25,904 nucleotides of DNA, taken from IMG/VR virus record IMGVR_UViG_3300044843_000558, positions 1-25,904 of that record; one strand, 5' to 3'. The position numbers were made by a program, and so were the translations under genes. The notes beneath the pieces were generated by a model. It was not told the origin of the DNA, ran no database searches, and saw only the letters and a program-made list of their open reading frames with translations. This stretch comes from a virus. Shown here piece after piece: positions 1 to 5,054 of the stretch (position 1 is the stretch's first letter; every line of letters begins with the position of its first letter).

Positions 1-346
1 ATCGATTCGCCGCAGACGGCCAAAATGGCTTGCCTTGACCGCGCAGCTTCTCAAGACGTTCCCACAGCCGATCCACTAAATCACCTTGCGCCCTTTCCAC
101 AACCACCAGCGGTATACCGGCATCTTCGCAAATCACTTCACAGTGGGGCAAGCTTTGGGGCCATTCGGCGCGCCCCAAATGGCTATGAATGGCAAAGACG
201 GGGCCTGTCCACCCGTTGGCGTGATAGGCACTCATTACAGCGCTTACCATAGCTTGGCTGTCCTTGCCGCCACTAATACTAAGGGCCAATGCATAGCCAT
301 TTGATAAGGCAGCGCTGATCCCTTGTGGTATCGCAATATCCGTCAT
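1..346 (-). CDS. PAPS reductase-like / PP-loop ATPase family protein (3' end outside window)
   Basis: The gene reads leftward and runs off the left edge, so only the first ~115 residues are present. The translation starts MTDIAIPQGI and contains the PP-loop SISGGKDSQAM at about residues 23-33. This is the nucleotide-binding signature of the adenine nucleotide alpha-hydrolase/PAPS-reductase superfamily. The last visible residues, KPFWPSAANR, resemble the conserved WPS..NR region of phage PAPS-reductase-like proteins. Such proteins are common in phages, but their substrate is usually unknown (sulfur transfer or DNA/RNA modification are proposed). The ATG at 346-344 has an AGGGGA ribosome binding site and overlaps the stop of the upstream gene as ATGA, so the two are translationally coupled. 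The family call is firm; the reaction is not. Confidence 0.85.
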   Translation of the reverse strand, partial: MTDIAIPQGISAALSNGYALALSISGGKDSQAMVSAVMSAYHANGWTGPVFAIHSHLGRAEWPQSLPHCEVICEDAGIPLVVVERAQGDLVDRLWERLEKLRGQGKPFWPSAANR

Positions 347-621
347 GCTTTTCCCCTGGGGTACGTCACCCAACCACCAGCGGCAATACCAGTCATCGCC
401 GCCACAACCACTGGATTACTGATCCAGGCAATCCGCTGCATGATTTTAGAGATTGCTTCAGCGTCAGCAGAAGCAATGATATTTCGCATTACTACCCGCT
501 CGACCGACGCGTCATCCACCAGCTGATCTAGTATTTCCGCCGCTGTTACGCCCTCACGTTGCGCCAGTAAGGCAAGCTTCCGCTGGCGTTCCGGTGTTAA
601 CAAAAATGCTGTAACTTGCAT
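343..621 (-). CDS. 92-aa protein with N-terminal RHH-like helices and a hydrophobic C-terminus, unknown function
   Basis: The start is the ATG at 621-619, preceded by GAGGA at a good distance. A longer open frame exists upstream, but it is low-quality sequence crossing inverted repeats. Residues 1-40 (MQVTAFLLTPERQRKLALLA...GVTAAEILDQLVDD) look like a strand-helix-helix DNA-binding protein of ribbon-helix-helix type. Residues ~67-86 are hydrophobic and could be a membrane segment. The gene ends in an ATGA overlap with the PAPS-reductase-like gene. It sits directly downstream of the nested inverted repeats at 683-872, so binding to them is possible, but this is inference. I do not recognise a named family. 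Confidence 0.7.
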   Translation of the reverse strand: MQVTAFLLTPERQRKLALLAQREGVTAAEILDQLVDDASVERVVMRNIIASADAEAISKIMQRIAWISNPVVVAAMTGIAAGGWVTYPRGKA

Positions 622-682
622 AAATCCTCGACAGTTGTTTTTTGAATTTAGCCAAGAATAACAAAAATGATTAGCCAGAACT

Positions 683-872
683 AAAGTGCAGGCATGTAGA
701 CCGCAGACAGTAGGGTACACTTGTAAAAATTTTCATCTACTCGACTGAATCTTGTCTGCACTTTTAAAACCCTCAAATTTGCTCAAAAATCTCTTTTTAA
801 AAGTGCAGACAAGATTTACTCTAGTAAATTATTATTATTATTATTGATCTACAGTCTACATGCCTGCACTTT
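683..872. repeat. Nested perfect inverted repeats plus ATT run: candidate replication origin or operator
   Basis: The 255-bp gap between the DUF3987 gene and the 92-aa gene holds two nested perfect inverted repeats. The outer arms are 19 bp, at 683-701 and 854-872. The inner arms are 22 bp, at 748-769 and 795-816, with a 25-bp loop. All four arms share the 12-mer AAAGTGCAGRCA, so the region carries four copies of one site, two per strand. Six ATT triplets (about 828-845) lie between the inner and outer right arms, giving a local AT-rich stretch. Repeated sites plus an AT-rich segment next to a replication ATPase gene fit a phage or plasmid origin; an operator for the adjacent RHH-like protein fits as well. 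The inner pair could also form a terminator-like hairpin. Confidence 0.75.
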
Positions 873-876
873 GAAA

Positions 877-2325
877 CTATTCTGGCGGCACTTCCAGCCT
901 GTAACGCTCTGTCCGGCCATCCTTCATGTGCGCCAAGAACCCAGCATCGACCATTGATTTAACCAATATCCTAGCCTGCCCAGAATCGAGACCACGAACA
1001 TTCTGCACGATTTCACGGACGGTCAGCGGCCCCTTCTGACTGATAAGCTGCATAATCCTGTCTTCCATCGCTACAATTTTCGGCGTTTCTGCTTCGCCAA
1101 CAATTTGGTCATAAAGATTATGCAAGTTGAGTCGCCAGGTCTCTGCGACCTGCTGCGCTCGATGCCAGTGGCGTAGCTCGATGATGTCTTTGCCTTCCAG
1201 GCTGGCAAGCAGCATTGCTACCCGGAGCGCCTTTTCCGGCAACCGGGCATAGTTCCCATCGAGATCCGTTAGACGGCTTTGTGATACAATATCGATAAGA
1301 GCATCGTTGTAGCGGTAATAGGCGTCATAGACCCCATTGCCCATCCTGCAAAGTTGTGGTTGCTTGTGGGTAACAACCGCCTCGTACTTTGCCCCACGGT
1401 CTATCATTTGCACATCGGGAATACCCAACCGCTTGTGCCAGTCGGCAATGGGTTTGACGAGCGCAATAGGTGTGATTCGCTGCTCCTGGGGAAAGCGCTC
1501 GTTTTTTCTGACTGCGTTCAGCGGTGGCGTGACGAAGGCAAAGCGCGCCCAGAAGCCGTCATTCCACAGGGCCGCGCCCCGCTTGGCGTAGGGCTGCAAG
1601 TCAGCCGGCGTTAGATTCGCCAAGAGCGCCAAATAGGGCGAATATACAGTATCGTTGCCACGACCAATGGTTTCGTATTCGTAGGTATCTGGCGTGTCAT
1701 CGAACTTGCGCAGAAGGCTGCGAAAATCGGCCATAAATCCGCCATCGCGCATCATGGCCGACACTTTCTGTCCAAACTCATCAAAGTACCAGCCCTTCTG
1801 GGCAGCAAAGGCCACTTTGCGCTTGCGCTCTTCTTGCTTGTTGCTATCCATGTCGCCATATTCCATCGGGACTTGGTAGGTCATGCTGCGCACAAACGCC
1901 TGTGGCGTAGCGTCATCGGGCGCCAGCATGTGGGTCAGGCCAGCGCATTTTAATATGGCTTGCGCAATTTCCGCCGTTGTCGATTTTGCAAAAACCGACG
2001 TTCGGCTTGCCAGGGCAATATACAAACTCGTAAATCGGCGCTTGCCAAAGTCAATCGTGACACGCCGGGCCGCCACGGTGGACAGAAGCCATATCCCAAC
2101 CGATTCATGAAAATCATCATGGGCGCGCGGTGACCATATCCGGCTAAACGCGATATACTCATCAAGCCAAGCACAAGCCTTTGCGGCCAGAACAGGATCG
2201 TGGCGTGCGGCTTCCGGTAGGCTTGGCATAGCCGCACGTTCTGGCAATGCACGTGATGGCAGCAAATCTTCTGGCGTGTGATAGTTCCCATTTAGCAGTG
2301 TTGACACATGTGTTGACACATCCAC
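877..2325 (-). CDS. DUF3987-like replication ATPase (primase-helicase type) with C-terminal winged helix
   Basis: This 482-aa protein begins at a GTG (2325-2323) with AAGGAG eight bases upstream. The central region resembles DUF3987 proteins, which are phage and mobile-element ATPases linked to replication. There is a P-loop-like stretch at residues ~106-117 (SRTSVFAKSTTA) in which the usual Gly before Lys is Ala, an APDDATPQAF segment at ~135-144, and an acidic WYFDEFGQ motif at ~177-184 that may serve as Walker B. Residues ~415-475 (RIMQLISQKGPLTVREI...ILVKSMVDAGFL) form a winged-helix-like domain. The gene follows the XRE regulator and precedes the inverted-repeat region. Codons 112-124 are the exact source of the mini-array spacer at 3588-3624. 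The family call is by motif; helicase activity is inferred. Confidence 0.75.
   Translation of the reverse strand: MDVSTHVSTLLNGNYHTPEDLLPSRALPERAAMPSLPEAARHDPVLAAKACAWLDEYIAFSRIWSPRAHDDFHESVGIWLLSTVAARRVTIDFGKRRFTSLYIALASRTSVFAKSTTAEIAQAILKCAGLTHMLAPDDATPQAFVRSMTYQVPMEYGDMDSNKQEERKRKVAFAAQKGWYFDEFGQKVSAMMRDGGFMADFRSLLRKFDDTPDTYEYETIGRGNDTVYSPYLALLANLTPADLQPYAKRGAALWNDGFWARFAFVTPPLNAVRKNERFPQEQRITPIALVKPIADWHKRLGIPDVQMIDRGAKYEAVVTHKQPQLCRMGNGVYDAYYRYNDALIDIVSQSRLTDLDGNYARLPEKALRVAMLLASLEGKDIIELRHWHRAQQVAETWRLNLHNLYDQIVGEAETPKIVAMEDRIMQLISQKGPLTVREIVQNVRGLDSGQARILVKSMVDAGFLAHMKDGRTERYRLEVPPE
1956..1992 (-). other. Protospacer: 37-nt exact match to the mini-CRISPR spacer
   Basis: Positions 1956-1992 are identical, in inverted orientation, to 3588-3624. 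The match lies inside the DUF3987 gene and is in frame: it encodes FAKSTTAEIAQA, the P-loop-like region. On the spacer-identical strand the eight bases 5' of the match are CGTCGGTT and the bases 3' are TATTAAAA. Neither resembles the repeat ends that flank the spacer in the array, so under CRISPR self/non-self rules this site would look like a target rather than an array copy. Confidence 0.95.
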
Positions 2326-2447
2326 ATCGCAATCTCCTTTGTACGTTCGATGTCCGCAGCGATTAGCGTGTAGCGCAGCGTGAACGAATGACCTGACGCG
2401 GTGGTCATTACAACCTGTCGAACACCGGAGCCGTCATCATGCAGCAT
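2292..2447 (-). CDS. Possible 51-aa protein between XRE regulator and DUF3987 gene
   Basis: An open frame from the ATG at 2447-2445 to TAA at 2294-2292 encodes a 51-aa protein starting MLHDDGSGVRQVVMTTASGH and ending CQHMCQHC. It has a GAGG ribosome binding site. It overlaps the last codons of the XRE gene and the first codons of the DUF3987 gene in other frames, a packing typical of phage operons and one that fills the only gap in this leftward block. The C-terminal CQHMCQHC comes from a 12-bp direct repeat (GTGTTGACACAT twice, 2299-2322) that also encodes the N-terminus of the DUF3987 protein. I recognise no family. A chance open frame is possible at this length. Confidence 0.45.
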   Translation of the reverse strand: MLHDDGSGVRQVVMTTASGHSFTLRYTLIAADIERTKEIAMWMCQHMCQHC

Positions 2448-2700
2448 ATTCGACCTCATGCTTTTGTTCCTCCTGTTTCGCTCTACCAGTCAAGTAGTCG
2501 AGCGAAACTTCTAGTAAATCCGCTACCGCAACAAATACCGGCATGGAAATTCCGCGCCGTCCATTTTCAACATGCGACCAAAAGGATTGATCCGTGGCGA
2601 TGCCGTGCTGCTCATTCAGTAGTTCGGCCATTTCCTTTTGTGTCCAGCCCTTTCTTCTGCGGGCAATCATCAGCCGCCCGCCAACTGTGTTTAGATTCAT
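2437..2700 (-). CDS. XRE-family helix-turn-helix regulator (phage repressor-like)
   Basis: This 87-aa protein starts at ATG 2700-2698 behind GGGAG. Residues 6-72 form a Cro/CI-type HTH_XRE domain: VGGRLMIARRRKGWTQKEMA, then the recognition-helix region TDQSFWSHVENGRRGISMPV, then VAVADLLEVSLDYLTGR. There is no peptidase or oligomerisation domain, so it resembles Cro or a small repressor rather than a LexA/CI protein that self-cleaves. It is the first gene of the leftward operon. Its own promoter region carries symmetric AAAGTCAT/ATGACTTT elements, which suggests autoregulation and control of the replication ATPase gene downstream. Confidence 0.9.
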   Translation of the reverse strand: MNLNTVGGRLMIARRRKGWTQKEMAELLNEQHGIATDQSFWSHVENGRRGISMPVFVAVADLLEVSLDYLTGRAKQEEQKHEVEYAA

Positions 2701-2714
2701 CTCATTCTCCCATG

Positions 2715-2797
2715 TTCTAAAAAGTCATTTACATGACTTTATGTACATGTTACCATAGCATTTTATGCTTGTCAACAGGTAAATATGACTTTTAGAA
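2715..2797. promoter_or_regulatory. Candidate operator for the XRE regulator
   Basis: An 8-bp palindrome with a 4-bp spacer (AAAGTCAT 2721-2728, ATGACTTT 2733-2740) lies just downstream of the leftward promoter. It is followed by the self-complementary ATGTACAT (2741-2748). A third half-site, ATGACTTT, is at 2785-2792 on the other side of the promoter. The flanks extend the symmetry: TTCTAAAAAGTCAT at 2715-2728 faces ATGACTTTTAGAA at 2785-2797, with one inserted base. Sites on both sides of a promoter next to an HTH gene are the usual arrangement for autorepression. Confidence 0.65.
2747..2775 (-). promoter_or_regulatory. Leftward sigma70-type promoter for the XRE operon
   Basis: Read on the minus strand there is a consensus -35 TTGACA (2775-2770), a 17-bp spacer and a -10 TAACAT (2752-2747, four of six consensus bases). 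Transcription would start near 2740, inside the AAAGTCAT/ATGACTTT palindrome, about 40 bases before the XRE start codon. Confidence 0.7.
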
Positions 2798-2874
2798 TAG
2801 AACATAATTATGAATTTGGGATCATATCAGCAAAAAGAGGGTATACAATGCTAGAGTTGAAAACTTTTTATCAC

Positions 2875-2902
2875 AGGAGTGAAGGGACAGGAGTGAAGGG
2901 AC
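2875..2902 (+). repeat. 14-bp tandem duplication containing a ribosome binding site
   Basis: AGGAGTGAAGGGAC occurs twice in direct succession (2875-2888 and 2889-2902) immediately before the ATG at 2907. The duplication gives the downstream small gene two AGGAG motifs and two GAAGGGA motifs. It looks like a recent slippage duplication. Confidence 0.85.
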
Positions 2903-2906
2903 AGGC

Positions 2907-3131
2907 ATGGCACTAACCGGCGCAATGAACGCCAGCCGCTACAATCGACAGGTGAAACGAATAGAGGCGCAAATGTCCGAGGTCTACGAACGGCTGGGAG
3001 AACTGGACGGCATGTTGCGAGAGGAAAACCGCGCCGGGAATCGGCTGACTCGGTTAGATGGAATTGTTGCTGATGGCCGGGGGATCAGGCTGCCGGACAG
3101 GTCGTCCATCATCCGGCGCAAGGCGGCATGA
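2907..3131 (+). CDS. Small charged helical protein (74 aa), unknown function
   Basis: The ATG at 2907 follows the duplicated AGGAG/GAAGGGA segment. Residues 8-50 (ASRYNRQVKRIEAQMSEVYE...GMLREENRAGNRL) look like a genuine amphipathic, coiled-coil-prone helix. The last ~25 residues have the flavour of an antisense shadow of the convergent gene. The coding region overlaps the end of that gene (2984-3337) by about 150 bases. I recognise no family. It is the first rightward open frame beyond the XRE control region, where a Cro-like or early gene would be expected, but it shows no HTH. Confidence 0.45.
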   Translation: MALTGAMNASRYNRQVKRIEAQMSEVYERLGELDGMLREENRAGNRLTRLDGIVADGRGIRLPDRSSIIRRKAA

Positions 3132-3337
3132 TAAGCGGCGATGACTTCCGGCGCAACAGTCATGCGGGAAAACAGCGGCTTGAGCCGGGGCAGGTGCATG
3201 GGCGACAGGAGCCAAGCGCCGTTGTCGTAGGCAGCGCCGGCCATCGCCTTGATCTCATCCTTGCGCTTGCCGTCAAAGTTGTCCATGCGTAGCGCCATTG
3301 TGTTGCTGTCCACGTGGGTGATAGTCGCCGTCGTCAT
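2984..3337 (-). CDS. Hypothetical protein (117 aa), convergent with the small rightward gene
   Basis: The likely start is the ATG at 3337-3335, giving MTTATITHVDSNTMALRMDN. The open frame extends to 3544, but the extra N-terminus is low-complexity and Arg/Pro-rich. Residues 15-75 (FDGKRKDEIKAMAGAAYDNGAW...PRLKPLF) have a compact mixed alpha/beta pattern weakly reminiscent of HARP-like or helicase-associated domains. This is a resemblance, not an identification. The last ~35 residues are Ser/Arg/Pro-rich and overlap the opposing gene. There is no clear ribosome binding site. Confidence 0.45.
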   Translation of the reverse strand: MTTATITHVDSNTMALRMDNFDGKRKDEIKAMAGAAYDNGAWLLSPMHLPRLKPLFSRMTVAPEVIAAYHAALRRMMDDLSGSLIPRPSATIPSNRVSRFPARFSSRNMPSSSPSRS

Positions 3338-3547
3338 TGGTTCATCGACTGGACAACGCAGAGATAGACACTTTTTATTGCGTCGCTCGCCCTCAGGAGC
3401 GGAGTTGGCCGCAGGGGAAGCCGGGAGGGGTTTTAGATGGTTGGAACGGGCCCTTGCTCTGGTTTCTCCCGGGGGCATAACTCGGATCATTCTGTTCGTC
3501 CGCACTTTGATCCCCGCCCGCTCTTGAGCATGTTGCCACAGCACCGG
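3338..3547. other. Non-coding stretch upstream of the mini-array
   Basis: I see no convincing gene here. The open frames in this interval are Arg/Pro/Ser-rich and lack ribosome binding sites. I also see no AT-rich leader or clear promoter facing the array. The CACTTTTTATTG segment at about 3370 is the only AT-rich patch. Confidence 0.4.
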
Positions 3548-3666
3548 AGGGCCGGAATCAACATCAACCCAGTCGCGGGATTAAAACTTTGCAAAATCGA
3601 CAACGGCGGAAATTGCGCAAGCCAGGGCCGGAATCAACATCAACCCAGTCGCGGGATTAAAACTTT
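3548..3666 (+). CRISPR. Two-repeat, one-spacer CRISPR-like mini-array with a self-matching spacer
   Basis: A 43-bp sequence is present twice without mismatch (3548-3590 and 3624-3666), period 76. Its core runs from GGGCCGGAATC to GGGATTAAAAC (39 bp, 3549-3587 and 3625-3663). The ATTAAAAC end resembles the ATTGAAAC 3' ends of many type I and III CRISPR repeats, and CCCAGTCGCGGG inside it can form a short stem. The spacer is about 37 nt (3588-3624). That whole stretch is an exact inverted match to 1956-1992 in the DUF3987 gene of this same molecule. The TTT after both repeats and the A before both make the repeat/spacer edges uncertain by 1-3 bases. No cas gene, leader or third repeat is visible. 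Mini-arrays in viruses are known (for example in archaeal viruses) and have been linked to inter-virus competition. The direction of transcription is unknown. Confidence 0.75.
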
Positions 3667-3813
3667 CGGGTAATCTCGGTTATTCGGATTCTCGCAACGC
3701 TGGATCATGGCAGCCCATACCGCGTGTTGTGGGTGACGGGATAGGCCATGCCGCCGATTGTTGCCGTGTCGAAGACAGCCGCAACTGAACGTTGAACGGG
3801 ACTGACCTAAAAC
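3640..3813 (-). pseudogene. Remnant of an HNH/zinc-finger-type phage gene, truncated at the CRISPR repeat
   Basis: The minus-strand frame reads VLGQSRSTFSCGCLRHGNN, then HGLSRHPQHAVWAAMIQRC, then ENPNNRDYPK. This matches the widespread phage HNH-associated pattern in which SCGCL is followed by HG.S..P.Y..W..M..RC.NP.N..Y..YGGRGI. The expected NYGGRGI and everything after it are missing: the frame enters the mini-array repeat right after DYP (3667) and stops at 3640. No start codon is present either, because the upstream part is now promoter and operator sequence. It is a decayed fragment, and the repeat lies exactly at its broken end. Confidence 0.65.
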
Positions 3814-3873
3814 GTCATAATCTTGACAACTGCAATACGTTGTGATACTATCATGAAAACATGACGTTTAAGG
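3806..3873. promoter_or_regulatory. Inverted-repeat operator flanking the rightward promoter
   Basis: CCTAAAACGTCAT (3806-3818) and ATGACGTTTAAGG (3861-3873) match as inverted repeats at 12 of 13 positions and bracket the promoter at 3823-3851. The next gene encodes a ribbon-helix-helix protein, so autoregulation is the natural reading. The XRE protein is another candidate binder, since ATGAC is shared with its own putative operator. Confidence 0.65.
3823..3851 (+). promoter_or_regulatory. Strong rightward sigma70-type promoter
   Basis: A perfect -35 TTGACA (3823-3828) is separated by 17 bp from TACTAT (3846-3851). Transcription would start near 3858, about 30 bases before the RHH gene. This is the best promoter in the window and probably drives the whole rightward small-gene cluster. 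Confidence 0.8.
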
Positions 3874-3889
3874 TCTATCGAGGTGCTTT

Positions 3890-4099
3890 GTGGGTGAGAC
3901 AGTATCGTTCCGGTTGGAATCGGCAAATCTTGAAAAATTGCGTGAGATCGCAAGGGCTTGCGGCATTACGCCAAACCGGATGATTAACAAATTGATTGCC
4001 GTGGCCGAACTTACTGAAATTGTAAGCGTTCGTCCGGTCGCCGTGATATGGGTGGGTGAGCATGACCAGCGAGCAGCGCCAGTGGCTACAAGCGGTTGA
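3890..4099 (+). CDS. Ribbon-helix-helix DNA-binding regulator (69 aa)
   Basis: Translation starts at GTG 3890 with GAGGTG just upstream. Residues 3-35 (ETVSFRLESANLEKLREIAR, then the turn and second helix ITPNRMINKLI) form a typical CopG/Arc-type ribbon-helix-helix: a DNA-reading strand followed by two helices. The C-terminal ~30 residues are less conserved-looking and overlap the next gene. It is the first gene after the promoter and operator at 3806-3873, so it probably controls its own operon. Confidence 0.75.
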   Translation: MGETVSFRLESANLEKLREIARACGITPNRMINKLIAVAELTEIVSVRPVAVIWVGEHDQRAAPVATSG

Positions 4100-4223
4100 G
4101 CAGGAGCGCAAGGCGCTGGTTGCGGAAAACGCTCAGTTGCGCCGCCAGCGCCAACTGGCGGATTGGGCGCTCACTGTCTTGCTGATAGGCGCGGCGTGTG
4201 CGCTGGTGGTGTGGGTGTCGTAG
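4062..4223 (+). CDS. Small coiled-coil plus membrane-anchor protein (53 aa)
   Basis: The frame starting at ATG 4062, inside the end of the RHH gene, encodes a protein beginning MTSEQRQWLQAVEQERKALV. It has a charged, coiled-coil-prone region (residues 3-32) followed by one transmembrane helix (residues ~33-52, ADWALTVLLIGAACALVVWV) at the very C-terminus. The ribosome binding site is weak (GGTGAG). The layout resembles small phage membrane-associated accessory proteins such as Rz-type or anchor proteins, but no family is recognised. It is the first of a run of small membrane proteins extending to 8192. Confidence 0.65.
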   Translation: MTSEQRQWLQAVEQERKALVAENAQLRRQRQLADWALTVLLIGAACALVVWVS

Positions 4224-4307
4224 GTTATAGAAAAGGTCAGGCGATGGCGTAACATCCCTGACCGTGGTCGCCAGGAAAGTGGCAACAGTGGGATATTTTA
4301 TCACACA

Positions 4308-4349
4308 GGCTCTTTTCTGGCACAGTTCGGAAGGGAGCCTTTTGTTTTT
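4308..4349 (+). terminator. Rho-independent terminator
   Basis: GGCTCTTTTCT (4308-4318) pairs with GGAAGGGAGCC (4329-4339) over 11 positions, including several G-U pairs, followed by TTTTGTTTTT (4340-4349). It separates the RHH/53-aa pair from the membrane-protein cluster and may give partial termination, since I see no strong new promoter right after it. Confidence 0.7.
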
Positions 4350-4382
4350 ATAAACTTTGAAAACATCGGAGCGCCGGTCACG

Positions 4383-4598
4383 GTGGACTATCGCCACCAG
4401 ACGACCAGCTACACCAACGTCACCAACAATGTCACGACGCACAACCATAATAGCGCTGTGGCGATGGTGGCAATGGTGTTTATCGCAGGAATCACATCCC
4501 CGTTGTGGTTGACGGCTGGCGGACTGTATTGGCTTATCAAAACCGCATTTGGGCCGGAAGCGAAGCCGGTGCAAGCAAAATATTATTTGGATGGATAA
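4383..4598 (+). CDS. Small membrane protein (71 aa), unknown function
   Basis: The best start is GTG 4383 with GGAG 11-12 bases upstream. The N-terminus is polar and Asn/Thr/His-rich (SYTNVTNNVTTHNHNSAV). Two hydrophobic stretches follow (about residues 24-37 and 41-54), then a short charged tail. It overlaps the next gene by a few bases. I recognise no family. Confidence 0.55.
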   Translation: MDYRHQTTSYTNVTNNVTTHNHNSAVAMVAMVFIAGITSPLWLTAGGLYWLIKTAFGPEAKPVQAKYYLDG

Positions 4599-4884
4599 CA
4601 TGCGAACAATTGCAAGAATGATTCTGTTGACACTGATTGTTGTTCCCGTCGCCTACTGGCTGCTGGGCGGTTCGTTTGCCTTTGGCGGTGGGCAAGCTGT
4701 TGCTGGCAACAGTTCGTTGTGCGAACGAGTTAATTGGGTGCTTGCACCACTCGCGCTTGGCCGTCGAGAATGGGTTGCCAGCATGGAAGGCGAACAGTCC
4801 GACGTGCAAGTCATTCATTGGATGGCTATGGACGATGCCGAGCGGGGCGCTTTGCTCGCCCAATGCGGGAAGAAACGCCGATGA
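4591..4884 (+). CDS. Membrane or exported protein (about 97 aa), unknown function
   Basis: Two start codons are possible, ATG 4591 and ATG 4600; neither has a strong ribosome binding site, and GGATGG before 4600 slightly favours the latter. The N-terminus has a positive charge followed by a hydrophobic segment (MRTIARMILLTLIVVPVAYW), which could be a membrane anchor or signal sequence. The rest is soluble with two Cys (SSLCERVNW, LLAQCGKKRR). The end overlaps the next gene as ATGA. No family recognised. Confidence 0.6.
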   Translation: MDNMRTIARMILLTLIVVPVAYWLLGGSFAFGGGQAVAGNSSLCERVNWVLAPLALGRREWVASMEGEQSDVQVIHWMAMDDAERGALLAQCGKKRR

Positions 4885-5054
4885 ACGAATGGCTGTGGTT
4901 GCCGACTGTGCTAGGTCTGCTTGGACTACTGATTGACTGGTGGTGGTTTCGCAAGCCTCGGCGCAACACGCGGGCAGATGTGCTGTATCAGAACTGGCGG
5001 CTTTTACCGGGAGACCTGGAGTTCAACGATGATGAACGAGATTGCACTGATTAA
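4881..5054 (+). CDS. Small single-pass membrane protein (57 aa)
   Basis: ATG 4881 overlaps the previous stop (ATGA). One transmembrane helix (WLWLPTVLGLLGLLIDWWWF, residues ~4-23) is followed by a basic patch FRKPRRNTR and a soluble tail that ends DDERDCTD. The gene overlaps the FtsK-like gene by 26 bases. A short membrane protein directly before a soluble FtsK motor suggests a separately encoded anchor, since FtsK-type proteins normally carry their own membrane domain; this is inference. Confidence 0.7.
   Translation: MNEWLWLPTVLGLLGLLIDWWWFRKPRRNTRADVLYQNWRLLPGDLEFNDDERDCTD

Noticed and set aside
1337-1614. Rightward open frames inside the DUF3987 gene
   Set aside because: They are antisense shadows; the opposite strand gives a long protein with recognisable motifs.
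3338-3544. Extended N-terminus of the leftward 117-aa protein
   Set aside because: The extra 69 residues are Arg/Pro/Ser-rich and lack secondary-structure character; the internal ATG at 3337 is more plausible.
3437-3673. 78-aa rightward open frame crossing the mini-array
   Set aside because: It simply reads through both repeats and the spacer, has no ribosome binding site, and the direct repeat explains its internal repetition.
4086-4601. 171-aa leftward open frame opposite the small membrane genes
   Set aside because: It is antisense to overlapping small genes with good starts and coupling, its composition is His/Arg/Ser-rich, and it has no start signal.
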